In this document: positions 23,731-32,836 of the stretch, piece by piece | Position numbering within the stretch: position 1 is the stretch's first letter | Layout: the number at the start of each line of letters is the position of its first letter | Source: Telluria sp042683405 | Lineage (GTDB): Bacteria; Pseudomonadota; Gammaproteobacteria; Burkholderiales; Burkholderiaceae_D | DNA: 64,000 nt | Direction of reading: 5' to 3' | Assembly: GCF_042683405.1 (NCBI RefSeq) | Contig: NZ_JBHUJS010000003.1 | Location: 1-64,000 of the forward strand | Translations under genes and position numbers: made by a program | The notes under the pieces: generated by a model | Told to the model about the DNA's origin: nothing | Seen by the model: only the letters and a program-made list of their open reading frames with translations | Database searches by the model: none

Positions 23731-24663
23731 ATGAACCAGCTCGAACAACTCAAGCAGTACACCACCGTCGTCGCCGACACCGGCGACTTCCAGTCGATCA
23801 AGGCCTACGCGCCGCGCGACGCCACCACCAACCCGTCGCTGATCCTGAAGGCAGTGCAAAAGCCGGAATACCGTCCGCTGCTCGAGCAGGTCGTGCGCGA
23901 CTTCCCGGACGCACCGGTCGGTGAAGTGGTCGACCGCCTGCTGATCGCTTTCGGCGTCGAGATCCTCAAGCTGATCCCGGGCCGCGTCTCCACCGAGATC
24001 GACGCGCACCTGTCGTTCGACACCGAAGCGAACGTCAAAAAGGGCCGCGAGCTGATCGCGCTGTACGAACAGGCCGGCATCAGCCGCGAGCGCGTGCTGA
24101 TCAAGATCGCCTCGACCTGGGAAGGCATCCGCGCCGCCGAGATCCTGGAGAAGGAAGGCATCCACTGCAACCTGACGCTGCTGTTCGCGCTGCCGCAGGC
24201 GATCGCGTGCGCGGAAGCGAACGTGCAGCTGATCTCGCCGTTCGTCGGCCGCATCTACGACTGGTACAAGAAGCAGACCGGCACCGACTACCAGGGCGCG
24301 GACGATCCGGGCGTGCAGTCGGTCAAGCGCATCTACAACTACTTCCGCGCATACGGCTACAAGACCGAAGTGATGGGCGCGAGCTTCCGCAACACCTCGC
24401 AGATCCTGGAACTGGCGGGCTGCGACCTGCTGACCATCAGCCCTGACCTGCTGCAGAAGCTGGCCGACACCGACGGCGAAGTCACCCGCAAGCTGGTGCC
24501 GGAAAGCGCGGCGGCGGACGTGGAAAAGCTGGCCATCGACGAAAAGACGTTCCGCTTCATGCTCAACGAAGATGCGATGGCAACCGAGAAGCTGGCCGAA
24601 GGCATCCGCGCCTTCTGCGCCGACTCCAACAAGCTGACCGACATGATCAAGGCAATGCGCTGA
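23731..24663 (+). CDS. tal: Transaldolase
   Basis: A 310-residue class I transaldolase (TalB type) transferring dihydroxyacetone between sugar phosphates in the non-oxidative pentose phosphate pathway. The N-terminal signature ATTNPSLILKA and the Schiff-base Lys125 in RVLIKIASTWEG are present; length is normal. With zwf, rpiA and pgi encoded nearby, it completes the links between pentose phosphates and glycolysis. No HexR-like site was seen before it. Confidence 0.96.
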   Translation: MNQLEQLKQYTTVVADTGDFQSIKAYAPRDATTNPSLILKAVQKPEYRPLLEQVVRDFPDAPVGEVVDRLLIAFGVEILKLIPGRVSTEIDAHLSFDTEANVKKGRELIALYEQAGISRERVLIKIASTWEGIRAAEILEKEGIHCNLTLLFALPQAIACAEANVQLISPFVGRIYDWYKKQTGTDYQGADDPGVQSVKRIYNYFRAYGYKTEVMGASFRNTSQILELAGCDLLTISPDLLQKLADTDGEVTRKLVPESAAADVEKLAIDEKTFRFMLNEDAMATEKLAEGIRAFCADSNKLTDMIKAMR

Positions 24664-24669
24664 TCGTAC

Positions 24670-24699
24670 CGGGACGGGCCCGCACGCGGACCGTCCCCG
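24670..24699. repeat. Degenerate GGGGACAGTCCC-type repeat
   Basis: CGGGACGGGCCC and GGACCGTCCCCGG just after the tal stop; a weak, decayed copy of the common palindrome. Confidence 0.5.
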
Positions 24700-24710
24700 G
24701 CGTTTTACCC

Positions 24711-24733
24711 GGGCCAGTCAACAAGGCTGGCCC
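24711..24733. terminator. Hairpin between convergent tal and DUF5694 gene
   Basis: GGGCCAG-TCAACAAGG-CTGGCCC, between two convergent stops. It has TTTT on the left (24703-24706) that could serve the minus-strand transcript only weakly. Confidence 0.45.
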
Positions 24734-24738
24734 GCACC

Positions 24739-25593
24739 CTACTTCAGAAATGGCAGCGGCGACACCGCCTTGAATGCCCCCGACTGCTCCGCATACTGCT
24801 GCAGCGGAAACACATGGGACTGCCCGTAGATCACCAGCACCCGGTCGCCCGGCTGGTCCGCCACGCGCACCAGGTTGGCGAAAATCTTGAGGTTGCGCGC
24901 ATACCAGTTGCCAACCCAGTTGGCGCCAGGTTCGCCTAGCAGCGTATAGTCAAAATAGTTCTGGTTGCTCTTTGCAAGCTGCTCCGGCTGGTTGTAGTGC
25001 ACCAGCCATCTGGACACCGTTTCACTGCGCAGGAACGCATTGGCGTGCTTGATGCGCGACGTGTCGCGGATGGCAGCCAGCCTGGCCTGCTGCCCGTCTC
25101 GCTGCGCCGACTGCTCATAATCGAAGTCCGCCACTTCACCCGGCGGCATCTTGTTCCAGTCCACCGCATACACCCGTGCGTGACCGAGGCGCGCGGCGAC
25201 GCGCAGCGCCAACTGGTCCGTCTCGTCGCGCGTCAGCTGATACGTGCCTGCACGGTAGGCGTTGTAGCGCTGGTCCAGCTTGGCCTGGTTTGCCGCATTC
25301 CATTCGACCGCCACCTTGGTGGGCTTGAAGGCCGCCAGCGCGGCGACGACTGCCTCGACCTCTTTTTGCCGTTGTGGCTCCAGCACGTCCGGGACCTGCA
25401 TGTTGAGCACATCGAGACCGTGGTTCGCGAAATGCGGCACACCCACCAGCATGAGCTGCGGGCGTTCTTCCGCCGGCCGGTCCCGCAATAGCCTGACTTG
25501 CGGTGAGTCCGGCCCGGCGGCCGCAGCACCTGCGGAGATGGCAAAGGCGCCCAGAATCAGCGTGGACGCGACGCGGCGACGAGAAATATGCAT
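24739..25593 (-). CDS. Exported DUF5694-like protein
   Basis: A 284-residue protein starting MHISRRRVASTLILGAFAIS, a signal peptide with a twin-arginine-like SRRRVA but the motif is not complete. The mature protein contains LMLVGVPHFANHG, then VAVEWNAAN and near the end VLVIYGQSHVFPLQQY. This G..H....G, E and GQ.H pattern is shared by the DUF5694 family and distantly by TraB/GumN-type putative hydrolases, which suggests a metal-dependent enzyme, but no reaction is known to me. The short start is chosen because the upstream frame translates promoter-like DNA. Confidence 0.7.
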   Translation of the reverse strand: MHISRRRVASTLILGAFAISAGAAAAGPDSPQVRLLRDRPAEERPQLMLVGVPHFANHGLDVLNMQVPDVLEPQRQKEVEAVVAALAAFKPTKVAVEWNAANQAKLDQRYNAYRAGTYQLTRDETDQLALRVAARLGHARVYAVDWNKMPPGEVADFDYEQSAQRDGQQARLAAIRDTSRIKHANAFLRSETVSRWLVHYNQPEQLAKSNQNYFDYTLLGEPGANWVGNWYARNLKIFANLVRVADQPGDRVLVIYGQSHVFPLQQYAEQSGAFKAVSPLPFLK

Positions 25594-25853
25594 GGATTCG
25601 GCCTGTTCAGAAAATTGGGAATGCGAGGCGAAGCATAGGATCGCCGGCCGGAGCCGTCCCGCGAAATGCGACAAACTGCTGGAATCGCCGTCTGGGTTGC
25701 ACACGGCTGCCAGCGACCTCACCTGTCCAACAGCGCAGGCTGGAGCGGTTCCACCGGCTGCTGCGCGGCCCCAATCGCCTTGATTGACCGCGCGCAACTC
25801 CGCTCCGCCGCCATCGCCTAAGCTGGTCGCTCCCGGAGAGACTGGATAGACAC

Positions 25854-26159
25854 ATGCGCCGCTATCACATCACTGAAGGAGCGAAAACGACTGCTGGTGG
25901 AAAGGTGATCGCCGCCACCAGCGCGATGACGATCGATGGGGTGAAAGGTGCGCTGGAGGGAGATCCGCTCTACTGCCCGGCATGCAAGAGCGCGGGGAAG
26001 ATCATGTGCGTCGGCCCACGCATCCCGGAAACGTGGAACGGCAAGCCGGTCGCACTCAGCGACGACCTGTGCATGTGCGGCTGTCCGACGCCCCCAAAAC
26101 TCCTGGCGAACCAGAACCGCAAATACCAATCAACTGGCAGCACGAATCAGGTCTCGTGA
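25854..26159 (+). CDS. PAAR domain protein (type VI secretion spike tip)
   Basis: A 101-residue PAAR protein. The domain begins at residue 1 (RRYHITEGAKTTAGGKVIAA) and has the Cys/His zinc ligands typical of the family (CPACKS, MCVGP, CMCGCPTPP). PAAR proteins cap the VgrG spike of type VI secretion systems and may carry effectors. Here there is no C-terminal toxin extension and no vgrG, chaperone or effector gene beside it, so it is an orphan. Convergent with the tetR-type gene, 9 bases apart. Confidence 0.8.
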   Translation: MRRYHITEGAKTTAGGKVIAATSAMTIDGVKGALEGDPLYCPACKSAGKIMCVGPRIPETWNGKPVALSDDLCMCGCPTPPKLLANQNRKYQSTGSTNQVS

Positions 26160-26168
26160 ACGCCGGTC

Positions 26169-26783
26169 TTACACGCGAAGGCAGTCGATCTGGCTGTCGA
26201 CGATCTTGCGCCCTTCTTCCTGCAAGTCATAGGCGGACGGATCGGCCAGCCAGATCCTGATCAGGCCATCCATCATCGCCCACATGCCGAGCGCCGCCGC
26301 GCGCGGCGACGCATCCGGTTTCACATGCCCGCGCCGGATGCCGATGCGGATGCGGCTTTCGGCGCGCTCCATCCAGCGCTGGTGGCTTTGCAGCATCCGG
26401 TCGCGCGTCACCGACATCTCGCCGACCATTTCCAGCTTACGCGTGCAGATATCGAACATGCGCCGGATGTGCTCGTCCGTGGCCGTCAGGCGCAGCGACT
26501 CGCACATGCAGTCGCGCAGGTCGCCCAGCGGATCCTCGGTGTCTTCGCGGTCGAGCACCTGCATCGCCGTTTCCATCGGCATCTTGGCGCGCTCCATCAG
26601 CGCCGTAAACAGCGCCCCCTTGTCTTCGAAATGCCAATAGATCGCACCGCGCGTCACGCCGGCCGCGGTCGCGATATGCTGCAAAGTCGTTCCTGCCACG
26701 CCTTGCTGTTCGAATAACACCGCCGCCGCGTCCATGATGGCTTCGCGGGTTGCAAGTGCATCTTCTTTTGTACGTCTGACCAT
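26169..26783 (-). CDS. TetR/AcrR-family repressor of the efflux operon
   Basis: A 204-residue regulator with an N-terminal TetR helix-turn-helix (about 10-58; TTLQHIATAAGVTRGAIYWHF) and a C-terminal ligand domain of the AcrR/TtgR type (MFDICTRKLEMVGEM). It is divergent from the RND efflux operon, with a palindromic operator candidate in between, so it most likely represses that operon and itself and is released by pump substrates. Symbol left open because acrR, ttgR and mexR-like names differ among species. Confidence 0.88.
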   Translation of the reverse strand: MVRRTKEDALATREAIMDAAAVLFEQQGVAGTTLQHIATAAGVTRGAIYWHFEDKGALFTALMERAKMPMETAMQVLDREDTEDPLGDLRDCMCESLRLTATDEHIRRMFDICTRKLEMVGEMSVTRDRMLQSHQRWMERAESRIRIGIRRGHVKPDASPRAAALGMWAMMDGLIRIWLADPSAYDLQEEGRKIVDSQIDCLRV

Positions 26784-26823
26784 CAGGAACCTTAAAAAAT
26801 CTGGAAGAGCTGTTCAACGCAGC

Positions 26824-26848
26824 TTACATACATTCATGATAGTATATT
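26824..26848. promoter_or_regulatory. Candidate operator of the TetR regulator
   Basis: TTACATACATTCATGATAGTATAT in the 154-base divergent region resembles the AcrR/TtgR box TACATACATT..AATGTATGTA: the left half is almost perfect (TACATACATT), the right half degenerate. It lies between the repressor and efflux genes. Confidence 0.5.
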
Positions 26849-26937
26849 TGGATTCCACAGAATTACCAGCGTTTTCCCAGCGTGCGCACGCAGGGCGAAT
26901 GCAACAGACCACCTGAACAAAAAGGACATCGTACAAC

Positions 26938-28128
26938 ATGCACTCCCTTCCACCTGCACCCCTGTCCAAGACACGCGCGGCTGCGGCTGCGCTCGCGCTC
27001 GTCGCGCTGCTGGCAGCCTGCGGCAAGAAAGACGCCGCTGCTCCCGGCGCCGGCGGCGGCATGCCGCCCCCAGAAGTGGGCGTGATTACCACCCAGTTCG
27101 AGCCGGTAGCGCTGGAGACTGAACTGCCGGGCCGCGTCGAACCGGTCCGCGTGGCCGAGGTGCGCGCCCGCGTCAACGGCGTGATCCTCAAGCGCCTGTT
27201 CACCGAAGGCAGCGAAGTCCGCGCCGGCCAGAGCCTGTTCCAGATCGACCCTGCCCCGTACCAGGCGCAGCTGCAAAGTGCGCAAGCCGCGCTGGGCCGC
27301 GCCGAAGCAAACCTGACCCAGACGCGAGCGCAGGCGGAACGCTACAAGCCGCTGGTGGAAGCAAAGGCGATCAGCCAGCAGGAATATGTAAACGCGGTCG
27401 CCGCCCAGAAGCAGTCGCAGGCCGATGTCGAAGCGGCGCGCGCGGCGTTGCGCATCGCCCAGCTCAATAGCGGCTACGCCAGCGTGCAGGCGCCGATCTC
27501 CGGCCGCATCGGCCGCGCGCTCGTCACCGAAGGCGCGCTGGTCAGCGCGGCCGAAGCCACGAAGCTCGCCACGATCCAGCAGACCAGCACCGTGTTCCTG
27601 AACTTCACCCAGTCCGCCACCGAGCTGCAGGCGCTGCGCCGCGCCGCCGGCACCCAGGCCAAGGATACGCCGGTCAGCATCATCATGGACGACGGCAGCG
27701 TGCTGCCGCAAAAAGGCAAGCTGCTGTTCTCGGACGTGACGGTCGACCCGACCTCCGGCCAGGTGCTGCTGCGCGCGACCGTGCCGAATCCGGACGGCCT
27801 GCTGCTGCCGGGCCAGTACGTGCGCGCGCGCCTGTCGCAAAAGACCCTGCCGTCGGCGATCCTGGTGCCGCAGCAGGCTGTCACGCGGGGTGGCACCGGC
27901 GATACGGTCAAAGTGGTCGGCGCCGACAACAAGCCAACGCCGCGCGAGGTCCAGATCTCGGGCGCGCACCATGGCAACTGGATCGTGACCGGCGGCCTGA
28001 AGGCCGGCGAGCGCGTGATGGTGGACGGCTTCCAGAAACTGATGATGGCGCCGCCCGGCACCCCGGTCAAGACCGTGGCCTGGACCGCTCCTGCCGCCAA
28101 GCCGGCAGCGCCTGCCGCCGCCAAATAA
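26938..28128 (+). CDS. acrA: RND efflux periplasmic adaptor (AcrA/MexA type)
   Basis: A 396-residue membrane fusion lipoprotein. The signal ends in the lipobox LLAAC (Cys about residue 29, followed by GKKDAAAPG). Then come the beta-barrel/lipoyl half motif RVNGVILKRLFTEGSEVRAGQ, a long alpha-hairpin (about 110-175) and the returning lipoyl half APISGRIGRALVTEGALV. It links the inner-membrane pump to the outer-membrane channel. The RND transporter follows after 13 bases. First gene of the efflux operon, controlled by the divergent TetR gene. Confidence 0.93.
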   Translation: MHSLPPAPLSKTRAAAAALALVALLAACGKKDAAAPGAGGGMPPPEVGVITTQFEPVALETELPGRVEPVRVAEVRARVNGVILKRLFTEGSEVRAGQSLFQIDPAPYQAQLQSAQAALGRAEANLTQTRAQAERYKPLVEAKAISQQEYVNAVAAQKQSQADVEAARAALRIAQLNSGYASVQAPISGRIGRALVTEGALVSAAEATKLATIQQTSTVFLNFTQSATELQALRRAAGTQAKDTPVSIIMDDGSVLPQKGKLLFSDVTVDPTSGQVLLRATVPNPDGLLLPGQYVRARLSQKTLPSAILVPQQAVTRGGTGDTVKVVGADNKPTPREVQISGAHHGNWIVTGGLKAGERVMVDGFQKLMMAPPGTPVKTVAWTAPAAKPAAPAAAK

Positions 28129-28141
28129 GAAGGACTGATTC

Positions 28142-31100
28142 ATGGCCCGTTTTTTCATTGACCGCCCGATCTTCGCATGGGTGATCGCGCTGTTCATCAT
28201 GGTGATGGGTGCGGTTGCCGCCACCCAGCTCCCCATTTCGCAATATCCCTCCGTCGCGCCGCCGTCGATCGTCGTCAGCGCGGCCTATCCCGGCGCGTCC
28301 GCTCAGACGCTGGAAGACGCCGTCATCAGCGTGATCGAACGCGAGATGAACGGCTCGCCCGGCCTGGTCTACACCGAATCGGTCAGCCAGGCTAACGGCA
28401 CCGGCTCGCTGACGCTGACCTTCGAATCCGGCACCAACGAGGAGCTGGCGCAGGTGGACGTGCAGAACCGCCTGAGCCGCGCGGCCCCGCGCCTGCCGGC
28501 CGCGGTGAACCAGCAAGGCGTGCGCGTGGACCGTGCGCGCGCGAACTTCCTGATGTTTATCACCGTCTCGTCGACCAATCCCAAGTTCGACCCGATCGCG
28601 CTGGGCGACTATGTCTCGCGCAACGTGCTGCCTGAAATCCAGCGCGTGCCCGGCGTGGGCCAGGCGCAGCTGTTCGGCACCGAGCGCGCGATGCGCATCT
28701 GGATCGACCCGGCCAAGCTGGTCGGCTTCAACCTGACCCCGGCCGATGTCAACGCGGCGATTCGTTCGCAGAACGCCCAGGTGGCGTCCGGCGCGATCGG
28801 CGACCTGCCGCTGCAGAAAGGCCAATCCATCACGGCGACCGTCGTGGTGCAGGGCCAGCTAAACTCCGTCGAGCAGTTCGGCGACATCGTCCTGCGCGCC
28901 AATCCGGACGGCTCCACCGTGCGCCTGCGCGACGTGGCCCGCATCGAACTGGGCGGCGCCAGCTACGGCACCTCCGCGCGTATCGGCGGCAAGCCGACCA
29001 CCGGTATGGGCATCCAGCTGTCGTCCTCCGGCAATGCGCTGGAAACGGCGACCGCGATCCGCGAGCGCATGGCCGAACTGGCCAAGTACTTCCCGGAAGG
29101 CGTGTCGTGGAGCGATCCGTTCGACAGCTCGCAGTTCGTCGACATCTCGATCAGGCAGGTCGTGACCACCCTGGTCGAAGCGGTGATCCTGGTGTTCCTG
29201 GTGATGTTCCTGTTCCTGCAGAATTTCCGCTACACGATCATACCGACCATCGTGGTGCCGGTCGCCCTGCTCGGCTCCCTGGCTACCCTGCTCGCTCTGG
29301 GCTTCTCGATCAACGTGCTGACCATGTTCGGCATGGTGCTGGTGATCGGCATCGTGGTCGACGACGCGATCGTCGTGGTCGAGAACGTGGAGCGCATCAT
29401 GACCGAGGAAGGGCTGCCGCCGTTGCAGGCAACCCGCAAGGCGATGGGCCAGATCTCGGGCGCCATCATCGGCGTGACCATCGTGCTGATCTCGGTGTTC
29501 GTGCCGCTCGCCTTCTTCGGCGGCGCGGTCGGCAACATCTACCGCCAGTTCTCGGCGGTGATGGTGTCCTCGATCGCGTTCTCGGCCTTCATGGCGCTGT
29601 CGCTCACGCCTGCGCTGTGCGCCCACCTGCTCAAGCCGGTGGAAAAAGGCCACCACATGGACAAGCGCGGCTTCTTCGGCTGGTTCAACCGCAAGTTCGA
29701 AGTCACGTCCGACCGCTACCAGGGCTGGGTCGCCAAGTCGCTCAAGCGCATGGGCCGCATGATGGTCGTGTTCGCGGTGATGATCGGCGCGGTCGTGCTG
29801 CTCTTCACCCGCATGCCTGGCTCGTTCCTGCCGAACGAAGACCAGGGCTACCTGATCGCCAGCTTCCAGCTGCCTCCGGGCGCAACCCTGGAACGCACGC
29901 AGCGCGCGCTGCTCCAGGCCGAGGAGTACATCCTCAAGCAACCGGAAGTCAAGACGATGGCCGGCGTGGTCGGCTTCAGCTTCTTCGGCCAGGGCCAGAA
30001 CGCGGCGCTCGGCTTCATCCCGCTCAAGCCGTGGGATGAGCGCAAGGGTCCGGGCCAGGATGCGCAGTCACTGGCCGGCCGCATGACCGGCCACCTGATG
30101 GGCATCCGCGACGCCTTCATCTTCGTGGTGAGCCCGCCGCCGATCCCGGAACTGGGCAGCAGCACCGGCTTCTCGTTCCGCCTGCAGGACCGTGGTGGCC
30201 TCGGCCGCGAAGCGCTGCTGAACGCGCGTAACCAGCTGCTCGGCATGGCATCGCAAAGCAAGGTGCTGGCGGGCGTGCGTCCGGAAGGCCTGGAAGACGC
30301 GCCGCAGCTCCAGCTCGACATCGACCGCGACAAGGCCAATGCGCTTGGCGTCACCTTCGAGTCGATCAACGCCGCGATCTCCACCACGCTCGGCTCGGCC
30401 TACGTGAACGACTTCCCGAACGCGGGACGCCTGCAGCGCGTGATCGTGCAGGCCGACGCGCCGGCCCGCATGCAGCCGGAAGACATTCTGCACCTGAACG
30501 CGATGAACAGCCGCGGCCAGCAGGTGCCGCTGTCGGCCTTCGCCACCACGCGCTGGGTCACCGGGCCGATGCAGACCGTGCGTTACAACGGCTATCCGTC
30601 GATCCGCATCGCGGGCGACGCGGCGCCGGGCTTCAGCACCGGCGACGCGCTGGCCGAGATGGAAGCACTGGCAGCCAAGCTGCCGCCAGGCTTCGGCTTC
30701 GAGTGGACCGGCCAGTCGCGCGAGGAAAAGCTGTCCGGTTCCACCGTGGTGATCCTGATGGCGTTCTCGCTGCTGGCGGTGTTCCTGTCGCTGGCCGCGC
30801 TGTACGAGAGCTGGTCGATCCCGGCATCGGTGATGCTGGTGGTGCCGCTGGGGGTGATGGGCGCGCTGCTTGCGGCGACCATGCGGGGCTTCCCGAACGA
30901 CGTGTACTTCAAGGTCGGCCTGATCACGATCATCGGCCTGGGCGCGAAGAACGCGGTCCTGATCATCGAATTCGCGAAAGACCTGCAGGCGCAGGGCATG
31001 TCCGCAGTGGACGCGGCGATCCAGGCCGCCCGCCTGCGCTTCCGCCCGATCCTGATGACCTCGCTCGCCTTCATCCTCGGCGTGCTGCCGCTGGTGATCG

Positions 31101-31303
31101 CCAGCGGCGCGGGTTCGGCCAGCCAGCGCGCGATCGGCACCGGCGTCATGGGCGGCATGATCTTTGCGACGGCGCTCGGCGTGTTCTTCGTGCCGGTGTT
31201 CTTCGTCCTGGTCAGGTCCATTTTCAAGGGCAGCGAGCGTCAGCGCAAAAGGTACGCGCATGAAGACGACGCCGCTCCAGCAGCAGAGGTAAAACATGAT
31301 TAA
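28142..31303 (+). CDS. acrB: RND multidrug efflux transporter (AcrB/MexB, HAE1)
   Basis: A 1053-residue inner-membrane proton-driven exporter, full length for the HAE1 family. It begins MARFFIDRPIFAWVIALFIM. Proton-relay residues Asp407-Asp408 (VVDDAIVVVENVE) and Lys936 (GLGAKNAVLIIEFAKDL) are intact, with the usual 12 membrane spans and two large periplasmic loops. It exports drugs, dyes or detergents. The next gene overlaps its last 8 bases, so all three pump parts are co-translated. Confidence 0.96.
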   Translation: MARFFIDRPIFAWVIALFIMVMGAVAATQLPISQYPSVAPPSIVVSAAYPGASAQTLEDAVISVIEREMNGSPGLVYTESVSQANGTGSLTLTFESGTNEELAQVDVQNRLSRAAPRLPAAVNQQGVRVDRARANFLMFITVSSTNPKFDPIALGDYVSRNVLPEIQRVPGVGQAQLFGTERAMRIWIDPAKLVGFNLTPADVNAAIRSQNAQVASGAIGDLPLQKGQSITATVVVQGQLNSVEQFGDIVLRANPDGSTVRLRDVARIELGGASYGTSARIGGKPTTGMGIQLSSSGNALETATAIRERMAELAKYFPEGVSWSDPFDSSQFVDISIRQVVTTLVEAVILVFLVMFLFLQNFRYTIIPTIVVPVALLGSLATLLALGFSINVLTMFGMVLVIGIVVDDAIVVVENVERIMTEEGLPPLQATRKAMGQISGAIIGVTIVLISVFVPLAFFGGAVGNIYRQFSAVMVSSIAFSAFMALSLTPALCAHLLKPVEKGHHMDKRGFFGWFNRKFEVTSDRYQGWVAKSLKRMGRMMVVFAVMIGAVVLLFTRMPGSFLPNEDQGYLIASFQLPPGATLERTQRALLQAEEYILKQPEVKTMAGVVGFSFFGQGQNAALGFIPLKPWDERKGPGQDAQSLAGRMTGHLMGIRDAFIFVVSPPPIPELGSSTGFSFRLQDRGGLGREALLNARNQLLGMASQSKVLAGVRPEGLEDAPQLQLDIDRDKANALGVTFESINAAISTTLGSAYVNDFPNAGRLQRVIVQADAPARMQPEDILHLNAMNSRGQQVPLSAFATTRWVTGPMQTVRYNGYPSIRIAGDAAPGFSTGDALAEMEALAAKLPPGFGFEWTGQSREEKLSGSTVVILMAFSLLAVFLSLAALYESWSIPASVMLVVPLGVMGALLAATMRGFPNDVYFKVGLITIIGLGAKNAVLIIEFAKDLQAQGMSAVDAAIQAARLRFRPILMTSLAFILGVLPLVIASGAGSASQRAIGTGVMGGMIFATALGVFFVPVFFVLVRSIFKGSERQRKRYAHEDDAAPAAEVKHD

Positions 31304-32678
31304 ACGCTTTGCACTCACGCCGCTGGCGGCAGCGCTGCTGCTGTCCGGCTGCGTCTCGATGGCGCCGAAGTACGAGCGTCCGGCGGCGCCGGTCGCAGCC
31401 AGCTTCCTGGTCAGCACCGCCGCCGGCGAAGCGGCATCGGCGATCGAATGGCAGCGCTACTTCGGTGACGCTCGCCTGCAGGAACTGGTGCGCCTGGCCC
31501 TGGCCAACAACCGCGACCTGCGCGTAGCCGTGCTCAATATCGAGCAGGCGCGCGCGCAGTTCCGCATTACGCGCGCCGACCGGCTGCCGACCCTCGGCCT
31601 GCAGGCCACCGGCAACCGGGTCAGCAACGACAACGAGGACCTCAGCAGCTTGTACAGCGTCGGCCTGGGCGTCAGCGCATTCGAGCTGGACCTGTTCGGA
31701 CGGGTGAAGAGCCTGTCCGACGCCGCACTGGCCCAGTACCTCGCGACCGGGGAAGCGCGCCGCGCGGTGCAGGTCAGCCTGGTCGCGTCCGTCGCCAATG
31801 CCTACCTGGCCACGCTGGCGGACGACGAACTGCTCGCGCTGACCCAGCGCACGCTGACCACCCGCGAGGAATCGTTCAAGCTGGTGAAACTGCGCTTCGA
31901 TAATGGCGTGATATCGGCGCTGGACCTGGAGCAGGCCCGTTCCCTGGTGGAGACGGCGCGCGTCTCGCTGGCGCAGCAGCAGCGCCAGCGCGCGGCCGAC
32001 TTCAACCTCCTAACGCTGCTGGTCGGCCAGCCGCTGCCGGCCACGCTGCCTGCGGCTGCAACCCTGTACGACATGCGTTTGGCGGACCTGCCTGCCGGCC
32101 TGCCGTCAGACCTGCTGGCGTCGCGGCCCGACATCCGCGCGGCGGAGCAGCAGCTGATCGCGGCCAACGCCAACATCGGCGCCGCGCGCGCGAACTTCTT
32201 CCCGCGCATCTCGCTGACGGCGGCGGCGGGATCGACCAGCAGCGAGCTGTCGGGCCTGTTCTCGGGAGGGTCGTTCGGCTGGACCTTCGCGCCGCAGCTG
32301 GTGCTGCCACTGTTCGACACCGGCCGCAACATCGCGATCCTCGGTTCGGCCAAGGCCGGCCGCGACATCGCGGTAGCGCAATACGAAAAAGCGATCCAGA
32401 CCGCATTCAGGGAAGTATCGGACGCGCTGGCAGGACAGGCGACGTTTGCCGAGCAGGTGCGCGCACAGCGCGCGGTGGCGGGAGCGGAGGCCGAGCGCTT
32501 CCGCCTGGCCGAGCTGCGCTACCAGAACGGCGTAGCGAGCTACCTGGACTACCTCGATGCGCAGCGTTCGCTGTTCATCGCGCAGCAGGCGGCGATTCAG
32601 GCCAACCTGCAGCGGCTGCAGAACCAGGTCACGCTATACCGCGTGCTGGGCGGCGGCGACCTGACGGCAGGCCGCTAG
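31296..32678 (+). CDS. RND efflux outer-membrane channel lipoprotein (NodT family)
   Basis: A 460-residue outer membrane factor of the OprM/TtgC/NodT type. The signal peptide ends in the lipobox LLSGC (Cys about residue 19). Two repeats of the OEP domain follow: ALANNRDLRVAVLNIEQARA near residue 75 and AANANIGAARANFFPRISL near residue 290, with alpha-helical barrel segments such as RFDNGVISALDLEQA. It forms the exit duct of the efflux pump. Overlaps acrB by 8 bases. Confidence 0.94.
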   Translation: MIKRFALTPLAAALLLSGCVSMAPKYERPAAPVAASFLVSTAAGEAASAIEWQRYFGDARLQELVRLALANNRDLRVAVLNIEQARAQFRITRADRLPTLGLQATGNRVSNDNEDLSSLYSVGLGVSAFELDLFGRVKSLSDAALAQYLATGEARRAVQVSLVASVANAYLATLADDELLALTQRTLTTREESFKLVKLRFDNGVISALDLEQARSLVETARVSLAQQQRQRAADFNLLTLLVGQPLPATLPAAATLYDMRLADLPAGLPSDLLASRPDIRAAEQQLIAANANIGAARANFFPRISLTAAAGSTSSELSGLFSGGSFGWTFAPQLVLPLFDTGRNIAILGSAKAGRDIAVAQYEKAIQTAFREVSDALAGQATFAEQVRAQRAVAGAEAERFRLAELRYQNGVASYLDYLDAQRSLFIAQQAAIQANLQRLQNQVTLYRVLGGGDLTAGR

Positions 32679-32698
32679 CCCCCTGACGCAAACAAAAA

Positions 32699-32727
32699 AA
32701 CGTCGCGCCCGCAAGGGCCGCGACGTT
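32699..32727. terminator. Hairpin between the efflux and hemW operons
   Basis: AACGTCGCG and CGCGACGTT with a GC-rich loop; the left flank is CAAAAAAA, giving a T-run on the minus strand. It is a strong rho-independent terminator for the hemW direction and may also stop the efflux operon. Confidence 0.7.
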
Positions 32728-32732
32728 GACCC

Positions 32733-32830
32733 GGGGACTGTCCCCGTAGGGGACTGTCCCCTGATCTTTAGCCTGCCCAACCACTGCGCGTGCTAAAGAT
32801 CCAGGGACGGTCCCCTGCGGGGACAGTCCC
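32733..32830. repeat. GGGGACAGTCCC-type composite repeat (complete)
   Basis: Symmetric unit: GGGGACTGTCCCC-GTA-GGGGACTGTCCCC, then GATCTTTAGC (32763-32772), a 19-base centre, GCTAAAGATC (32792-32801), then GGGACGGTCCCC and GGGGACAGTCCC. It is the best-preserved full copy and looks like a pair of inverted palindromic elements. Confidence 0.85.
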
Positions 32831-32836
32831 TACGAC

